Assembly: GCA_008508345.1 (NCBI GenBank)
Contig: QNGE01002679.1
Coordinates: 42,371 to 106,370, forward strand
Source: Paragonimus westermani
Lineage: Eukaryota > Platyhelminthes > Trematoda > Plagiorchiida > Troglotrematidae
Direction: 5' to 3'
Length of the DNA: 64,000 bases
Shown here: piece after piece, positions 1-11,540 of the stretch
Numbering within the stretch: position 1 is the stretch's first letter
Layout: each line of letters opens with the position of its first letter
Program-made: the position numbers and the translations under genes
Notes under the pieces: generated by a model
The model's input: only the letters and a program-made list of their open reading frames with translations
Databases searched by the model: none
Told to the model about the DNA's origin: nothing

Positions 1-1177
1 GAATAATTCAAACAAAAAAGCATTGTGTTACCTTTGGGAAATTCACTACGACAGTATTCGGGTTCGCTTGTTCGCTAAAAGACAACACACACATGTTTGC
101 CGAATTTAATTCCCTTCTCATTGTGCTTCCAGGAAGAGCTTATGATATGTGAATTCTAGACGAACCTCCCCGAACGTAATAATTCCAAAAATTGCCATCA
201 CTGTTTCCTCGATACAATGGAAATAAGGTGTTTTAGCTGGTTGGAAAGTTCGAGAACAAAGGCTATTGGTCTGAATGAGTGGGCTTAAATTCGCTATTCA
301 AGCATTGTATTGGGTACCAATAGAGACATATCGCACAGACACACTGACGGCCTATTTGAAGTGTGATGGGCAAAAAAGAGGAGGTCCTCAACTTTATTTT
401 CAAGTCAATGCATACATTTTTATTTGTCAAATCCCAAGTCTAAGGTATTTCATTGTGGTACAATTCGTAAATGTCAGTGTAGATGGTATTGTGACAACGT
501 TCCAAGAAACATACGGAGCTGGATCTTGCTACTGGATTTTGGAGTATCGGGAAATTATTGTTGACCATGTGAAGAACCTTTGTATCAAGACAATATGCGA
601 GATAACGGACAGAATCAATAGAAATCTCGTTGTTCGATTTCTGACATTTTCGTCCAGCTTATTGGAGACGACCAGATACCACCGCTAGTATATGTGCATA
701 TGTTCGGTTCTTATATGCCCGTCAACTATTCATAAACACACGCAAAGTATCTCAAAGGTTGTATAATCCTTCTGAAAATCTTAGGGACCGAGTCAGTTCC
801 ACGGAGTGACTGTATCACTTCGGTCAAATTTTTCGCAAAAGGCAAGTCTAACGTCCAAAACCTCTGTGAGACAAGAACCAACTGCCCGCATTGTAAGAAC
901 GATGTGCAGAGAGTTTATTGTCAGAAACGGATGCGCATGTGGACCGTTGGTTTGATGAACTTATAATTGAAGGTTCCCAAATTATGCGGATATGCCGAAG
1001 AATCCCACATGTCCCACGTATTCGATTTGGCGCTTTGTCTAACCAAAGAAACGAGGCTGAAAACTAGCGACCACTTTTACGTTGGTCTGCCATTCACTCA
1101 AATACTAAGTTGTTCGCCGAGCTTGACAAGTAGGTTGCAACCGTTTCATCACCAAATGAAGTGACATCATCAGTGTG
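1..1177. other. No recognised gene
   Basis: Contains a 137-codon + frame at 275-688 and a 65-codon frame at 967-1164, neither with a recognised motif or convincing splice borders. Probably non-coding or a relic too old to name. Confidence 0.5.
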
Positions 1178-1448
1178 TTACTAATAAGTAGTGTGGCAGA
1201 TTTATGATTTTAGGTAAGACCCAACTGTGAAAAGTCAGGGCTTCGGTTGGATTCGAACAAGCTACAGACACAGCATGCTTCAACGCCACAAGCGCCCTAC
1301 CAGCTGAGCTGCGGAGCCAAACCGGGAGCTCGGAAATTTCACATTTGGACTTTGTTACTCACCCGTCCCACTGTCTCATATGGAATCCAGTTCACGCTGG
1401 AATCCACCAACGCCACTGGTGAGCATAGAAATTGTATTACTAATAAGT
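1178..1448 (-). mobile_element. tRNA-derived SINE with possible target-site duplication
   Basis: The - strand holds a tRNA-like head at 1318-1238 with A-box-like GCTCAGCTGGTAGGGCG and B-box GTTCGAATCC. The acceptor arms GGCTCCG and CGAAGCC pair at six of seven positions. The anticodon arm is poor and position 33 is not T, so a working tRNA is unlikely. The bases TTACTAATAAGT occur at both 1178-1189 and 1437-1448, bracketing the head and its flanking tail. This suggests a target-site duplication, or a repeat internal to the element. Flanking 1190-1237 and 1319-1436 would then be the body of the SINE. Confidence 0.6.
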
Positions 1449-2966
1449 GTGTGTCTGACCGTATAGGTTCTAGCAAGGAGTTTGGTTTGACCTGGCATCC
1501 CAGTGTCTAAATCTTCAATGCAAGCTAAGAACATCACTACAACTGTTTCCAAATATCAGAGAGCTATCCATTGAATTTGCTGTTTAACGGATCCACTCAG
1601 TGATGCTGATTTAAATGATCAGAGTAGTAAGACTAGCTTGCAAGTCTAACGAACTCAGAAAATGGTCGAGGTGACTGGAATTTGTATGGTGCCACCGGTA
1701 AAAATTACAGTAAAAATGCGCGCTCGACTTGATTATGAATTATCCAGATACCCACACTTTCCAGCAGAAAAAGTAATCAAGATTAGGAAAACCGAAAACC
1801 ACTCTGCAAAATGGCCACCTATCAATGAGAAATCAGAGCGCATCAACTGAATACATGACAATTGTAAATAAAGCAGAACATACACAAATCCTTCGCGTGC
1901 AGTCATAGTACAAGATTTGTCATAGTTTTGCATTACACACAGCAGAAAATAGAAGAAAATAAGACTTTAGGCAGATTTTCTATAAACAAACTGGAAGTAT
2001 AATACTGCTTATTCGACATTTGACATCATACAAAGCATAGATCGTCTTCACTTATCACTTGCCTGCTGTCAGTTTGACCGTGTTTAACGTGCTTGGCAGG
2101 CAGTTAATCAGATCACGACCGAATACACTTGAATAATCCTGAGCTACCGCATACACTGACTGTATATTGAACACGGTCGAAAGCAACGTCTCAGTAACCA
2201 AATCAACCCTTTGTGTTAGCTGAAAAACTTGACTGGGACTCGGACAGCGAGGTAAGATCCGCAACAACAACAACAACAGCACATAGTAGCGTCACTGACG
2301 CCTTCATATCAAGTTCCACAAGAGTGGATTGCCTCTCGATATCCGAGTGTTCACAATGGAGGAAAACTGGCACAGTTACCTGCAACAACTTCGCAATCTG
2401 TGTTAAATTCGGAGTTCTTTAAAATGGAAATGTTCATGCTTCCACTGGGTTTCGTCGTGACCGTGAATTTGATGGTCTCGACAGTCCCTGGCCCGGTTAC
2501 AACAAACAATCCTAAGTGAGCGTGCCCGCGTATGTTCAGTGCATTCGTCACATTGCTCAACCCAACTGCGCAGTCAGCTAGACATGCTCGACCAGCCTAT
2601 CGCACTCTAGAAAAGCAAATAGCTCCGCCTAGTAAAGCCGGTCGGTTAGGGAGACACGAAGAACGTGTGGCATCCAACGCTGAAGCAGACATGCTTCGGT
2701 AACTGAGACGTCTGAGCAATCACTGGGACGACAGAACTACAGAACAATAACACCACCACCGTTTCGGTCAAAGTTGCTTGTGCCGCGTAAACTCTCTCGT
2801 CAAGCACAAGCCGATCGAAAATTCAAAAAATACACATCAGAAACAGAACGGATTGATAAGCGAAACATGTTAGCGTGAACAATAACTGGCTTAATATTTC
2901 AAACGACTGATAGAACAGTGCACAACCAACAGGCAACCCTTATCTATCTACCGTTTTGGTCAGCCA
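1449..2966. other. No recognised gene
   Basis: Only short frames and the CAA run are seen. Confidence 0.5.
2262..2279. repeat. (CAA)n microsatellite
   Basis: CAA repeated about six times. Confidence 0.9.
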
Positions 2967-3310
2967 TGTTTATTTCAAAATGAACATCATTCACATTTAT
3001 CGCAGCTTTCACATTCAAACAGACTATCGAAACACTTAGGCAACCTGATCGTTACTTACAAGTGAAAGTGTATGAACATTCGAATATGATAATTCGGACT
3101 TGCGTATTGTGGACTCAATAGTGCACTGGTTAATAAGGTTGCCCCATGAAGGCTTGACCGGAGCTCTAGTCCCGACCGTAGCAAGGACGTGCACCTCTAA
3201 CGAGTTCTAACAAGAGCGAACCTCGAACCTGGTGCTCACTTTCTGAAGAGGTTGGCTGGATAATCTATCGGAATGCGAAGACTGTGATCAAGTATGGGTT
3301 ATGTTCCACG
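2967..3310. mobile_element. tRNA-box SINE family, head-to-head pair, copy 1
   Basis: 2967-3035 is the 3' tail of the family in - orientation (complement of the word GATGTTCATTTTGAAAT). 3038-3310 is a more complete + copy with the upstream word GGCAACCTGATCGTTAC, a degenerate B box, and the body GAAGAGGTTGGCTGGATAAT. It is the most diverged of the longer copies. Confidence 0.6.
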
Positions 3311-5263
3311 ACTCCACGATTACTGATCAATAATATTTTTCTGTCAGCAACCACTGTCTGATCAACCTCTCTGGAACCCTTTAATAAGGTGGGCCAGACA
3401 AACTTACCAAAATATCTGAAAGCAACTGTGCTCTCACACAAGTTATCTGCGGTGTGTGCTACCTCTGGTCGGATTTAGACACTGAAACCAACGCTTGTGA
3501 AAAATTGAGGTGGAGTTTAAATCAGCAGCTGCCGAACACGTGCTTTATCCTGCTGAAGTTGAGATATTCTTCCATAAAGTAGCTTCACATAGAAAAAAAG
3601 CTATTTATTTCCTGCTCAACCCTTTCTCTAAAGTAGAATGCTTCTATGTGGATTTTCTGGGTTACCTCGTGTGTACTGTCAATCGGTGTGATCCACGGAA
3701 TTGTCGGAATGAGAACTTTTGCTTGATTCGAAATCGATATACGATCAGATGCAAACACACTTCAGTCAGAGCTGTGAAAATTACCTGCATTGGCACAGAC
3801 TTGCAACCCTTGGAGACTATTCCTTGATATGAGTATTCTTTAGAGCAGGGGTTGTTACACATGCTTTCGATAACATTTCAACTAGTTGTTACATTTGGTA
3901 AACACTACAACGTCATCTCAGCCCTGTGTGTTAGCAAAAGTCACGAGGGTGTTAGATATTTACGTATCGATCAGACAAGCCTATCAGCGACCAAGGCCCG
4001 TAGGGCGACTAAACGAACATTTTTCGCTCACGCAAGGTAGGAGAACACAATCGAACAGTGAGAATCTAGGCAGCATCCGATGTTCGTTGGTGAACGACGT
4101 TTGACTGAGTCGGTGTATCTTTATTAAGAACGGCACATGATCGGAGAGTTTCGACCTAACGGTTATCGTGCTTGATTTTCCTTCATCCTTCCCATTCCCT
4201 GATGGGGGATACTCCATGATTAGTCTAGACGAACGTCGAACCGCGCTATCCACGTAAGTTCACTGAACAACCATTAACGAACGAGTAATTCGTCACAGAT
4301 CAGTTGAGGAACGGCAGTTCATCCTTCGGATTTGATAAGTATCAGCGAGCCAGTAAATGAAATACTTGATCTGATCTCCATTGAGAAGTGGTGAAGTGAC
4401 AGGCTGGTGATTCAACCAGTGTACTCGCGCTGAATGAAACTGTGCTTCCTCTCGATCCCCGATTCTTTTCTGGTAATTTAACCGTTTTCGCGCTCGGCCA
4501 CTGCAATGAGATTGGGCTGGCTTCCTGAATGGAGACAGTTCAGTCAACCAGAATTCAGGCGCAGGCTGCTGCAGACGGAATTTCGGTCGACCGGTGCTAT
4601 CCAATCAAGAACGGTGGTCAGCTGTTGCATCGGATGCGATGAATTGGTCAATCCAAATGCGTGAACGCTTGTCGCCCAATGGTAATAGATACCGTGGTGT
4701 TGGTGTTTCCAACAAATTGGGATTGCTTAGCGCCGTCCAAAATATTTCTCAGTCCGGTGGCCCAGCAAGCGACAACCACGAAGGTATCTTGATAGTTATT
4801 CCGACATAGCTTACCGGCTACAAACCCTAACTCGTGAATCAAAGCACCCACAGAGAAGCTTTTAATGACCCCATCTACAAACATCCTACCAGGTTTAGCT
4901 TATGCCCCACGTTAATTAGATCACGTTAGCTACTGCACTGGCTTGTTCAAAATCTCTTGTGCTAAACAGGTCATTTCAAACTTCCATCAGTCCTTCTACT
5001 CAGTGAGACATGCGGGAACTGGAAAGTGTTATCTGACTCTAGTCCAGAAATTCGTTGATGGATATGGGTAGATGAACACATTTGCCGTGTTCTTTATGTG
5101 GACAGTTGAATCAGTGCCGATTGTATAAATCATCTGATCTTTGACAGCACCTTACATTCTACTTACACCTGAAAGTATCCGCCGGTGATATTAACGACAC
5201 CACTTATTAATTAATGGGTAAATCCTTATACAAAGTAAAAATTCCATGAAGAAAACAGTGCGA
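3311..5263. other. No recognised gene; several mid-length - strand frames
   Basis: Three - strand frames (4884-4648, 4604-4293, 4253-3984) lie in series, rich in charged residues, and could be an old gag-like remnant. No motif supports this. Confidence 0.35.
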
Positions 5264-5612
5264 CAACGTATTTATATTAGTAATGAGTTGAACATCGCCC
5301 ACATTTGATCGTAACCTTCGCATTCAGATAGACTTTCCAGCCAGCCTCTTTCGAAAAGGTGCACTAGACTCGAGTTTCGCTCTCATTAGAGCTTATCAGT
5401 AGTGCATATCCTTGCCACGGCCGCGATTTGAACTCCGGCCATTCCATCATGAGACGAGCTTGTTCACCAGTGCGCACATTAGGCATGACCGAATTATCAA
5501 CTGTGAACGTTCAACCACTTTCGTTTGTGAGCAATGATCAAATGATCAATGATCAAATGTGAGTGATGGTCAACTTGAAAATAAACCAAATCCCCGACTA
5601 CTCATCAGTAAT
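5264..5612. mobile_element. tRNA-box SINE family, head-to-head pair, copy 2
   Basis: 5287-5530 is a nearly full copy on the - strand. Its complement carries the A-box region GCGCACTGGTGAAC, the B box GGAGTTCAAATCGC and the body AAAGAGGCTGGCTGGAAAG. 5549-5612 is the + strand tail ending CTACTCATCAGTAA. Between them lies a short tandem of AATGATCA units (5533-5556). About 10 bases next to the A box are missing compared with the copy at 8 kb. Confidence 0.7.
5533..5556. repeat. Short tandem repeat, three units of about 8 bases
   Basis: AATGATCA, AATGATCA, then ATGATCAA, at the junction of the two facing SINE halves of copy 2. Confidence 0.8.
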
Positions 5613-5732
5613 CTAAAATATCGCCTTGCAGGTTTAATGAGTTCTGTGATCTCGACCTGTCTCGGAAGTCCTAATCGCGGGGTTATCGATTGGAGTTAAC
5701 AGGACAGTTACTGGGTCTGCTCTCGAGACGAT

Positions 5733-5815
5733 CGGGCAACCTGATCATTTGTCACAAGCGAGAGTGATGGAGCGTTCAGATTTGAAAATTCGGTCGTGCC
5801 TAATGGGACATCTTG
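5733..5815 (+). mobile_element. tRNA-box SINE family, 5' fragment
   Basis: The segment contains GGCAACCTGATCATTTG and AATTCGGTCGTGCCTAATG, the part that precedes the A box in the 3.04 kb and 7.92-8.21 kb copies. The tRNA-like part and tail are missing. Confidence 0.5.
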
Positions 5816-6030
5816 GGGTCCTTATTTTAATGAATGTTTCGTGAGTTTCTATTTCCGAACAAAAATGTGAGCACAGAATGAGTGAAGTGACATCCAGAAG
5901 AGAAGTCAAATGTAATAACATTCATAAAATCGGATGCTCCCACCCACCGGAAACAGGTTCTTTTGCATTCAGGTTCTAATGTCTACGACACTCATGGTTG
6001 AGTAAGAAGGCCAAACAAAGTTTAATGGGA

Positions 6031-6190
6031 GTTCGGGGATTCAGTTTATTTTGAACTGAACACTGTATATGCTTGGTCTCAGGCTTCGCATTTAGATACG
6101 TCTTTGAGCTAGCCTCTCGATATGGGTCGGCCGAAAGACTTGTCTGAACACGATTAAATGTGGATGGTGTTCAATTTGAAAGAAATCAAG
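6031..6190. mobile_element. tRNA-box SINE family, head-to-head tail fragments, copy 4
   Basis: 6031-6125 matches the family tail in - orientation (TTCGGGGATTCAGTTTATTT, then CTTCGCATTTAGATACG). 6148-6190 matches the + tail (AAATGTGGATGGTGTTCAA). The tRNA-like centre has been lost. Confidence 0.5.
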
Positions 6191-7905
6191 TGTACTGGGT
6201 GTAGTGGAATCCACACATCTTAATACACTTGGTGTGTTGATGAAGGGTTATTGATCAGACAACATCTCGACAACATTTAGTACACACGACGGTGTCTCAC
6301 GATAGCCAACTACTTGAACACCAAAGTAGCAAGTGCGATCAAACACAACATATTCATACAGACATGAGCCTAATCCCACAAAAACACGGACACGACCACG
6401 TATACAGATGCAGAGCACTCAATTTCGACATTCCGCTTCGGTTTTGGTGCCTTCCGGGCTGACCACTTTTTACATGACGTCTCCTCTAATCATTCTATTT
6501 AGTAAGAATGATACACTTGTGAAGGGTTCTGTAAGTCTGTAATTCTTATGATTGGTTAGATAGTGGGCTTCGTAATTCTGGCTCACTGTGAGCTAGCGCA
6601 CTCTGACCATGTATCTGATGAAACATCTGACGGTAGCACGCATGACCGTGCCGTGTTCAGAGAAGTTCTAATCTTCATGATACTGTCATTAGCTAGCACA
6701 GTGACAAAGGAAATTCAGACTAAGGTGAATGGAATGCGATCCACGCACAAGAAGTCCACATATCTTAGGCATACGCTGTAATGCCTGACAAACTGGGATG
6801 ATAGTGTTTACTGTGACCAATCTCGAGCAATTAACAGAACAACCCACGGAACAGATGACAGATGAACTCACAGCTGTGAAGATGAACTGGACAATTGGCC
6901 ACAGACAGCAACCAATTCCTGGCAGGAATGTGGTGCTAAACGCAATCGGGTGGTAAAAAAAATGACGCATTTTTAGCTTGAATATGGACGGCTCGATGAT
7001 CTCATGGGCAGTCACACAATGCAAGGTAATTCTAATCCGGTCTTAATGTGATGCTGTTGCCTGATTGACTAGATGGAATACTTTGGTTATTCATTGTTAT
7101 ATACTCGATAGTTTGATGTGCAGTCACTTACAGTAGGAATAATTGCTGTCAACATCTTTTACCCAGCACGACAGTCTATATCTGACCGTCAGACTGATCG
7201 ATTAGGTCTCATGCTGAGGTTTGCTTTGTCTCACTACTAGTGTATTGTTCATTGTTCGGTGCCACTGTCTAAGTGTAACAGTATCCAGTCGGGTAAAGCT
7301 GCAACAAATAAGGCCGATTCGTCTAAAAACAGATTAACGGATGGGGCAAAATTGTCAATGTGATAAACAGCGGAAGGTGAGCGAACGTATGTAAGAATGC
7401 AGTGATTCAAGGAAGAGACAGAGTTGTGTTTTGTCATATCAGGTTAGAAGCAGTTAGTCGGTGCAAACTACTTGTTTTGTGAACAAATTTGCGATGCGTA
7501 TGTATGAACCGTGTGGATTAATTGTTGAAGATCATCCTCTACACTCTGTTTCAGGGCATACATTAACTTGTCTCGTGGTTTCGGCAGTGAAACCGATTTA
7601 GTAAATGTTTCGTTCTACCGCTCAGTAGTGTTTTCAGTTTTGACCGTTTGAAATAGTGATAGATGTGGCAGGACGGATTGATGATTTGTCTGAGAAATGT
7701 CCTCTTATTGTTGTATATAAAAACCGACGTTCATCAACCTTCATCAAAAGCAACCCTTAAACGCACACGTTTGTGATGTCATCTCGATTCGTGATGAAAC
7801 CCCTTCAGCCAAAATGCGAAATTCCGCAAACAGATGAACCCCCAAAGCATTCGAGCTCAAGGGCTCACACCGTGGCTGGTTACGACGTAGATTAACAACG
7901 AAAAC
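6191..7905. other. No recognised gene
   Basis: A 111-codon - strand frame at 7024-6689 is hydrophobic and Cys-rich, with no known family. Confidence 0.4.
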
Positions 7906-7919
7906 TGAACTACCAGTTT

Positions 7920-8399
7920 ACTGATGAGTAGCCGGGGGTTTGGTTTATTTTCAAGTTGAACATCGCCCACATTTGATCGCAACCTTCGCATTCAGATAGA
8001 CTTTCCAGCCAGCCTCTTTCGAAAAGGTGCACTAGACTCGAGTTTTGCTCTCATTAGAGCTTATCAGTAGTGCACATCCTTGCCACGGCCGCGATTTGAA
8101 CTCCGGCCATTCCATCATGAGACAAGCTTGTTCACCACTGCGCCAATGACCTCACATTAGGCTCGACCGAATTATCAACTGTGAACGTTCAACCACTTTC
8201 GTTTGTGAACAGTTAACACGATTGCCTCGTGAACGTGTGGCCGGTGTTCAAATCGCGGCCGTGGCGAGGACATGCACTACTGACGAGCCCTATTGAGAGC
8301 GAAACTCTAGTCTAGTGCACCTTCTCGAAAGAGGCTGGCTAGAACGTCTATCTGATTGCGAAGGCTGTGATCAAAGGTGAGTGCTGTTCAACTTGAAAA
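7920..8399. mobile_element. tRNA-box SINE family, best head-to-head pair
   Basis: 7920-8210 is a full copy in - orientation: its complement has A box TTGGCGCAGTGG, B box GAGTTCAAATCGC and body AAAGAGGCTGGCTGGAAAG. 8211-8399 is a + copy starting just 5' of its B box (GTGTTCAAATCGCGGCC) and running into the tail. The two tails face outward. TGAACTACCAGTTT (7906-7919) and TGAACTGCCAGTCT (8400-8413) flank the pair, 12 of 14 identical, as if the pair inserted as one unit. Confidence 0.75.
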
Positions 8400-8413
8400 T
8401 GAACTGCCAGTCT

Positions 8414-11213
8414 GCTTTTTGTTAAATCCGTAGGCGACACATGTCACCTTGCATATCTTTAGTAAATATAACTGAGTGTAAACAATTGTTCATTCGTGAA
8501 CAGATGTACCATTCACACGCCCCGCACACTTATACGTGAATGTGTCGTATTTGAATAGCACATCTCTCGTGGTTGTTACGTGAATCAACTTGGTGGTGAT
8601 TCACCAACGGTTTACTTAATTGACAATGACAGTGTATGACCTCATGGTGTAAACTGCAACGGGCCTAGACAAAAGTAGACATGAAGCACATACATCAGAC
8701 TCTAATGACCGGTCCTGTAACCGTTGCGACTCTTTTCGTACGGTGTTGAATTAACCTGAAACAGGACAAGCATAGCTTTCTTGATTGTGTGACTTCTTTG
8801 TCATTAGTGTGCCTGTAGATGATAGATGGGACGTTTCTTTCGGACTGTAATCGGAAAACTTGACAGTTCTCGTGACAAATCCTCTGTGGCGTGAACTTTT
8901 GATCACTTATCCGTCAGCTTTATTTGGTCCATCGGTCACTCCGCTACGGGGATAGAACTAGGTTGTGTATCCATGCTTTTGGATGGACAGACCGGTGGGC
9001 TCACAAGTACAGTTGTACCAAGAATAAACCCGTGGTTTCCACCCAAGATCGGTAACAGTTGTCCAAGTTTGTGTTTGGTCGTGTGATAATCGTCCAATTC
9101 ACTGGTTGATAGACTGAGGCAACTAAGCTAATCGTGCCGCGGTGCACGTAAACGATAGCTTAGACAGTGGATGGGCAATGCGATTGATCAGTACTATAAT
9201 TCACTCGAAACTGACCGCCAAGACTAATCAAATCAATCGCCGATTGATCAAAATATTGATCCTCTGCGTACATGACAGCGTTCGGTCTGCCTATGAACTG
9301 AACAATCATACAGCCTTAACTGAAGTGAACTCGGTAATTTGAACGATCGTCAATGGACTCGGTTTGACAACAGAAGATCGCCCACGGCAGAATCGTCATC
9401 AGTCCACGGGCATCCCCATCCATCAGTGTGCACACAGGATAAGCGCGTGGGTGTCTGCATGTGAATCCGTACGTACGTCCACTTTTGTCCGTTTAAGCCT
9501 CCATTTGGTCGAAAGACACTTTTACGTTGCTAGAACGGGCTTTTTGCACGCCTTAGTACCGGTACGTCTCTACCACGAAGAGGACTAAAATGGTAACTGC
9601 TGTGTACGCGTCAAGACCGCCCGTGTACCCCAGGTACGTGCCAAGACTCAAGGTGTGTTCTGATTGGTCGCGGCATCAACGACCAACGGCTCATACGTAC
9701 ACGCAGTTAAAAATGACTATCACTTGTAGATGGGACAATATGATATATACTTCTCCGGAGTCACGTGGTCTCCTGGTCACTGTTATTGTTCATAAGGCTT
9801 ATTGTTGATTGCACCAGAGTGGGGACACAACAGTATCCACTAATAACAGTAATCAGAAATGTTCGTCCCATAATGTGGTGTTCCTTCACTTCTGGAGTTA
9901 GTGTGGCACAAGTTGGAGATCGCGTTTTGTTCAGGTTTCAGCAATGGCTGTTACCAGCTAACATAGCTAAGATAAATCAGTGAATAACAACTGATGAATC
10001 GGACAACTATTGAAAATTTTTGAAATATTGAGTCACTGTGCGCCATTTGAATAGAATAAGTAGAGGATACAAAGTACAGCATGAACTTATTTCGCACCCC
10101 CTCGTCAGTCTTAAACGTGGGACTAGAGTTCTAAACTAAAAAAACACAAATGAAACAGTTAGAAGTATAAATCGGGCTGGATTGTGAGTGGTAAGTACGG
10201 CTCAACCCACGACAAGCAAAGGTTGATAGTCCGATTTTGTGCTCTTAAAACCGGATGTCAATGGGTGGTCAGCAATGCTGCGACATACTTTAGAATTTGA
10301 GTTGTGAGTTTTCATCAAGACTTTAAACGAGGATGCGATATTGATGCTGAGATTGCTAAGTGCTCAGAAGTGGATGAAGCGGCGTTTCGTCCACGCTAAG
10401 TGTCACTCATTAGCGGATGGGTTAATGTAACTCCAAACCACTTCGAATGTGTGGTCCTTGGTCCTAGTCTCAAGCGTCATTTCTCTTCTACCAATCTACA
10501 TGTTTCCGCACCTGCAGGAAAATCGGCGGATGCAGTGACCGGTAGAGAACATAGAAGTTTGTTTTCTGCCCAAGGGTAATGGCAGCCTAGCCGTTTGTGA
10601 GAGCAAAACAAACCGCTACATTATATACACGTTTCGATGTGGCACTGATCACCTTTTCAAAGATGTTCATCAAACTATCACCTTTCATGGGGAGTTTCAT
10701 ATATACAGCTTTCTTAGGTACTTCCACAGTTGTATTTACGCAGGAGTAAGTTTAATCCATTTCCTGATGAATTGTTCTGTACTTTTAATCCTTCCATTTA
10801 GATCTGGTTGTTTCGTTTTCAAGCTAGTCGCGTTTACGGCTGACCAGGGTGTGCGAAATTAATTCATATCGTAATTCGCGTCTTCTGATTCTTGAAGAGA
10901 CCGCAAATCGTGATGCACAATCACACTATACCTCTTAAAAACTAGTATAGTAAGAAAGAACCCAGAAGTAGGAGGAGACAGAAGCCACAAACAAACGCAG
11001 TACTTCACAGAGTGTCTGCGTGAAACGGCAGCAGAAGTGGGCACCGGTATAAAATGTTTATGTCCCGCTACTCATCGGAGGTCTTGGTTAATGTGAGGGT
11101 TGGTGAATTAACCAAAGGACCTATGGATGCGTTGAGCTAAGGATTACACTGTATGACAAACCCTACTCGCCCCTGACAAAAAATAGCTTCCGCTGCCACA
11201 AAGACTGAAATTG
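8414..11213. other. No recognised gene
   Basis: Three + frames of 72-74 codons at 9364-9983 follow one another without clear splice logic. Otherwise featureless. Confidence 0.4.
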
Positions 11214-11540
11214 TTATATCGTAACCACAACTCGATACAAACAAGTTGTTTCCGAGTGGACCGTTGTTTGTACGGCTGTATCTATTGGCCGCTCAGTCGA
11301 AACGCTTGCGTCCAGTTGACTAATGGCTCGGCCAAAAATCAATAAGTATGTGTTAGGTTGATGTGTAGTACGTTGCGTTAAACATGCCTGCACATTTAGA
11401 GCGGGGTGTTTGCACAGTTGAGTTGACAAATGATGAAGCAATATTTCGGCGAAATATATTCCATTCAAAATAGCTTCAGCGGGAATTTGAAAACAAGGCG
11501 ACTCAATGAAACACGCGCAAAGTTCAGCGAGAGTAGATCG
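11214..11540 (-). CDS. Unknown - strand gene, downstream exon candidate
   Basis: A long open block after CAG at 11541 reads RSTLAELCACFIESPC and continues with amphipathic helical sequence (AILNGIYFAEILLHHLS) to a TAA at 11216-11214. Phase 0 entry fits the preceding exon. The acceptor lacks a good pyrimidine tract, so this join is the weakest in the model. The second half is polar and may be disordered. Confidence 0.35.
   Translation of the reverse strand, partial: RSTLAELCACFIESPCFQIPAEAILNGIYFAEILLHHLSTQLCKHPALNVQACLTQRTTHQPNTYLLIFGRAISQLDASVSTERPIDTAVQTTVHSETTCLYRVVVTI

Noticed and set aside
275..688. 137-codon + strand frame near the window start
   Set aside because: No motif, no splice borders that fit, and composition like non-coding AT-rich DNA. 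Length alone is weak evidence.
1238..1318. Functional tRNA gene on the - strand
   Set aside because: The anticodon stem has a mismatch, position 33 is not T, and there is one acceptor mismatch. It is better explained as a SINE head.
6614..6640. CTGATGA with GAAAC nearby as a hammerhead core
   Set aside because: No stem II can form between the two parts. The same holds for CTGATGA at about 9990, 14160, 22009, 24692, 30620 and 35754.
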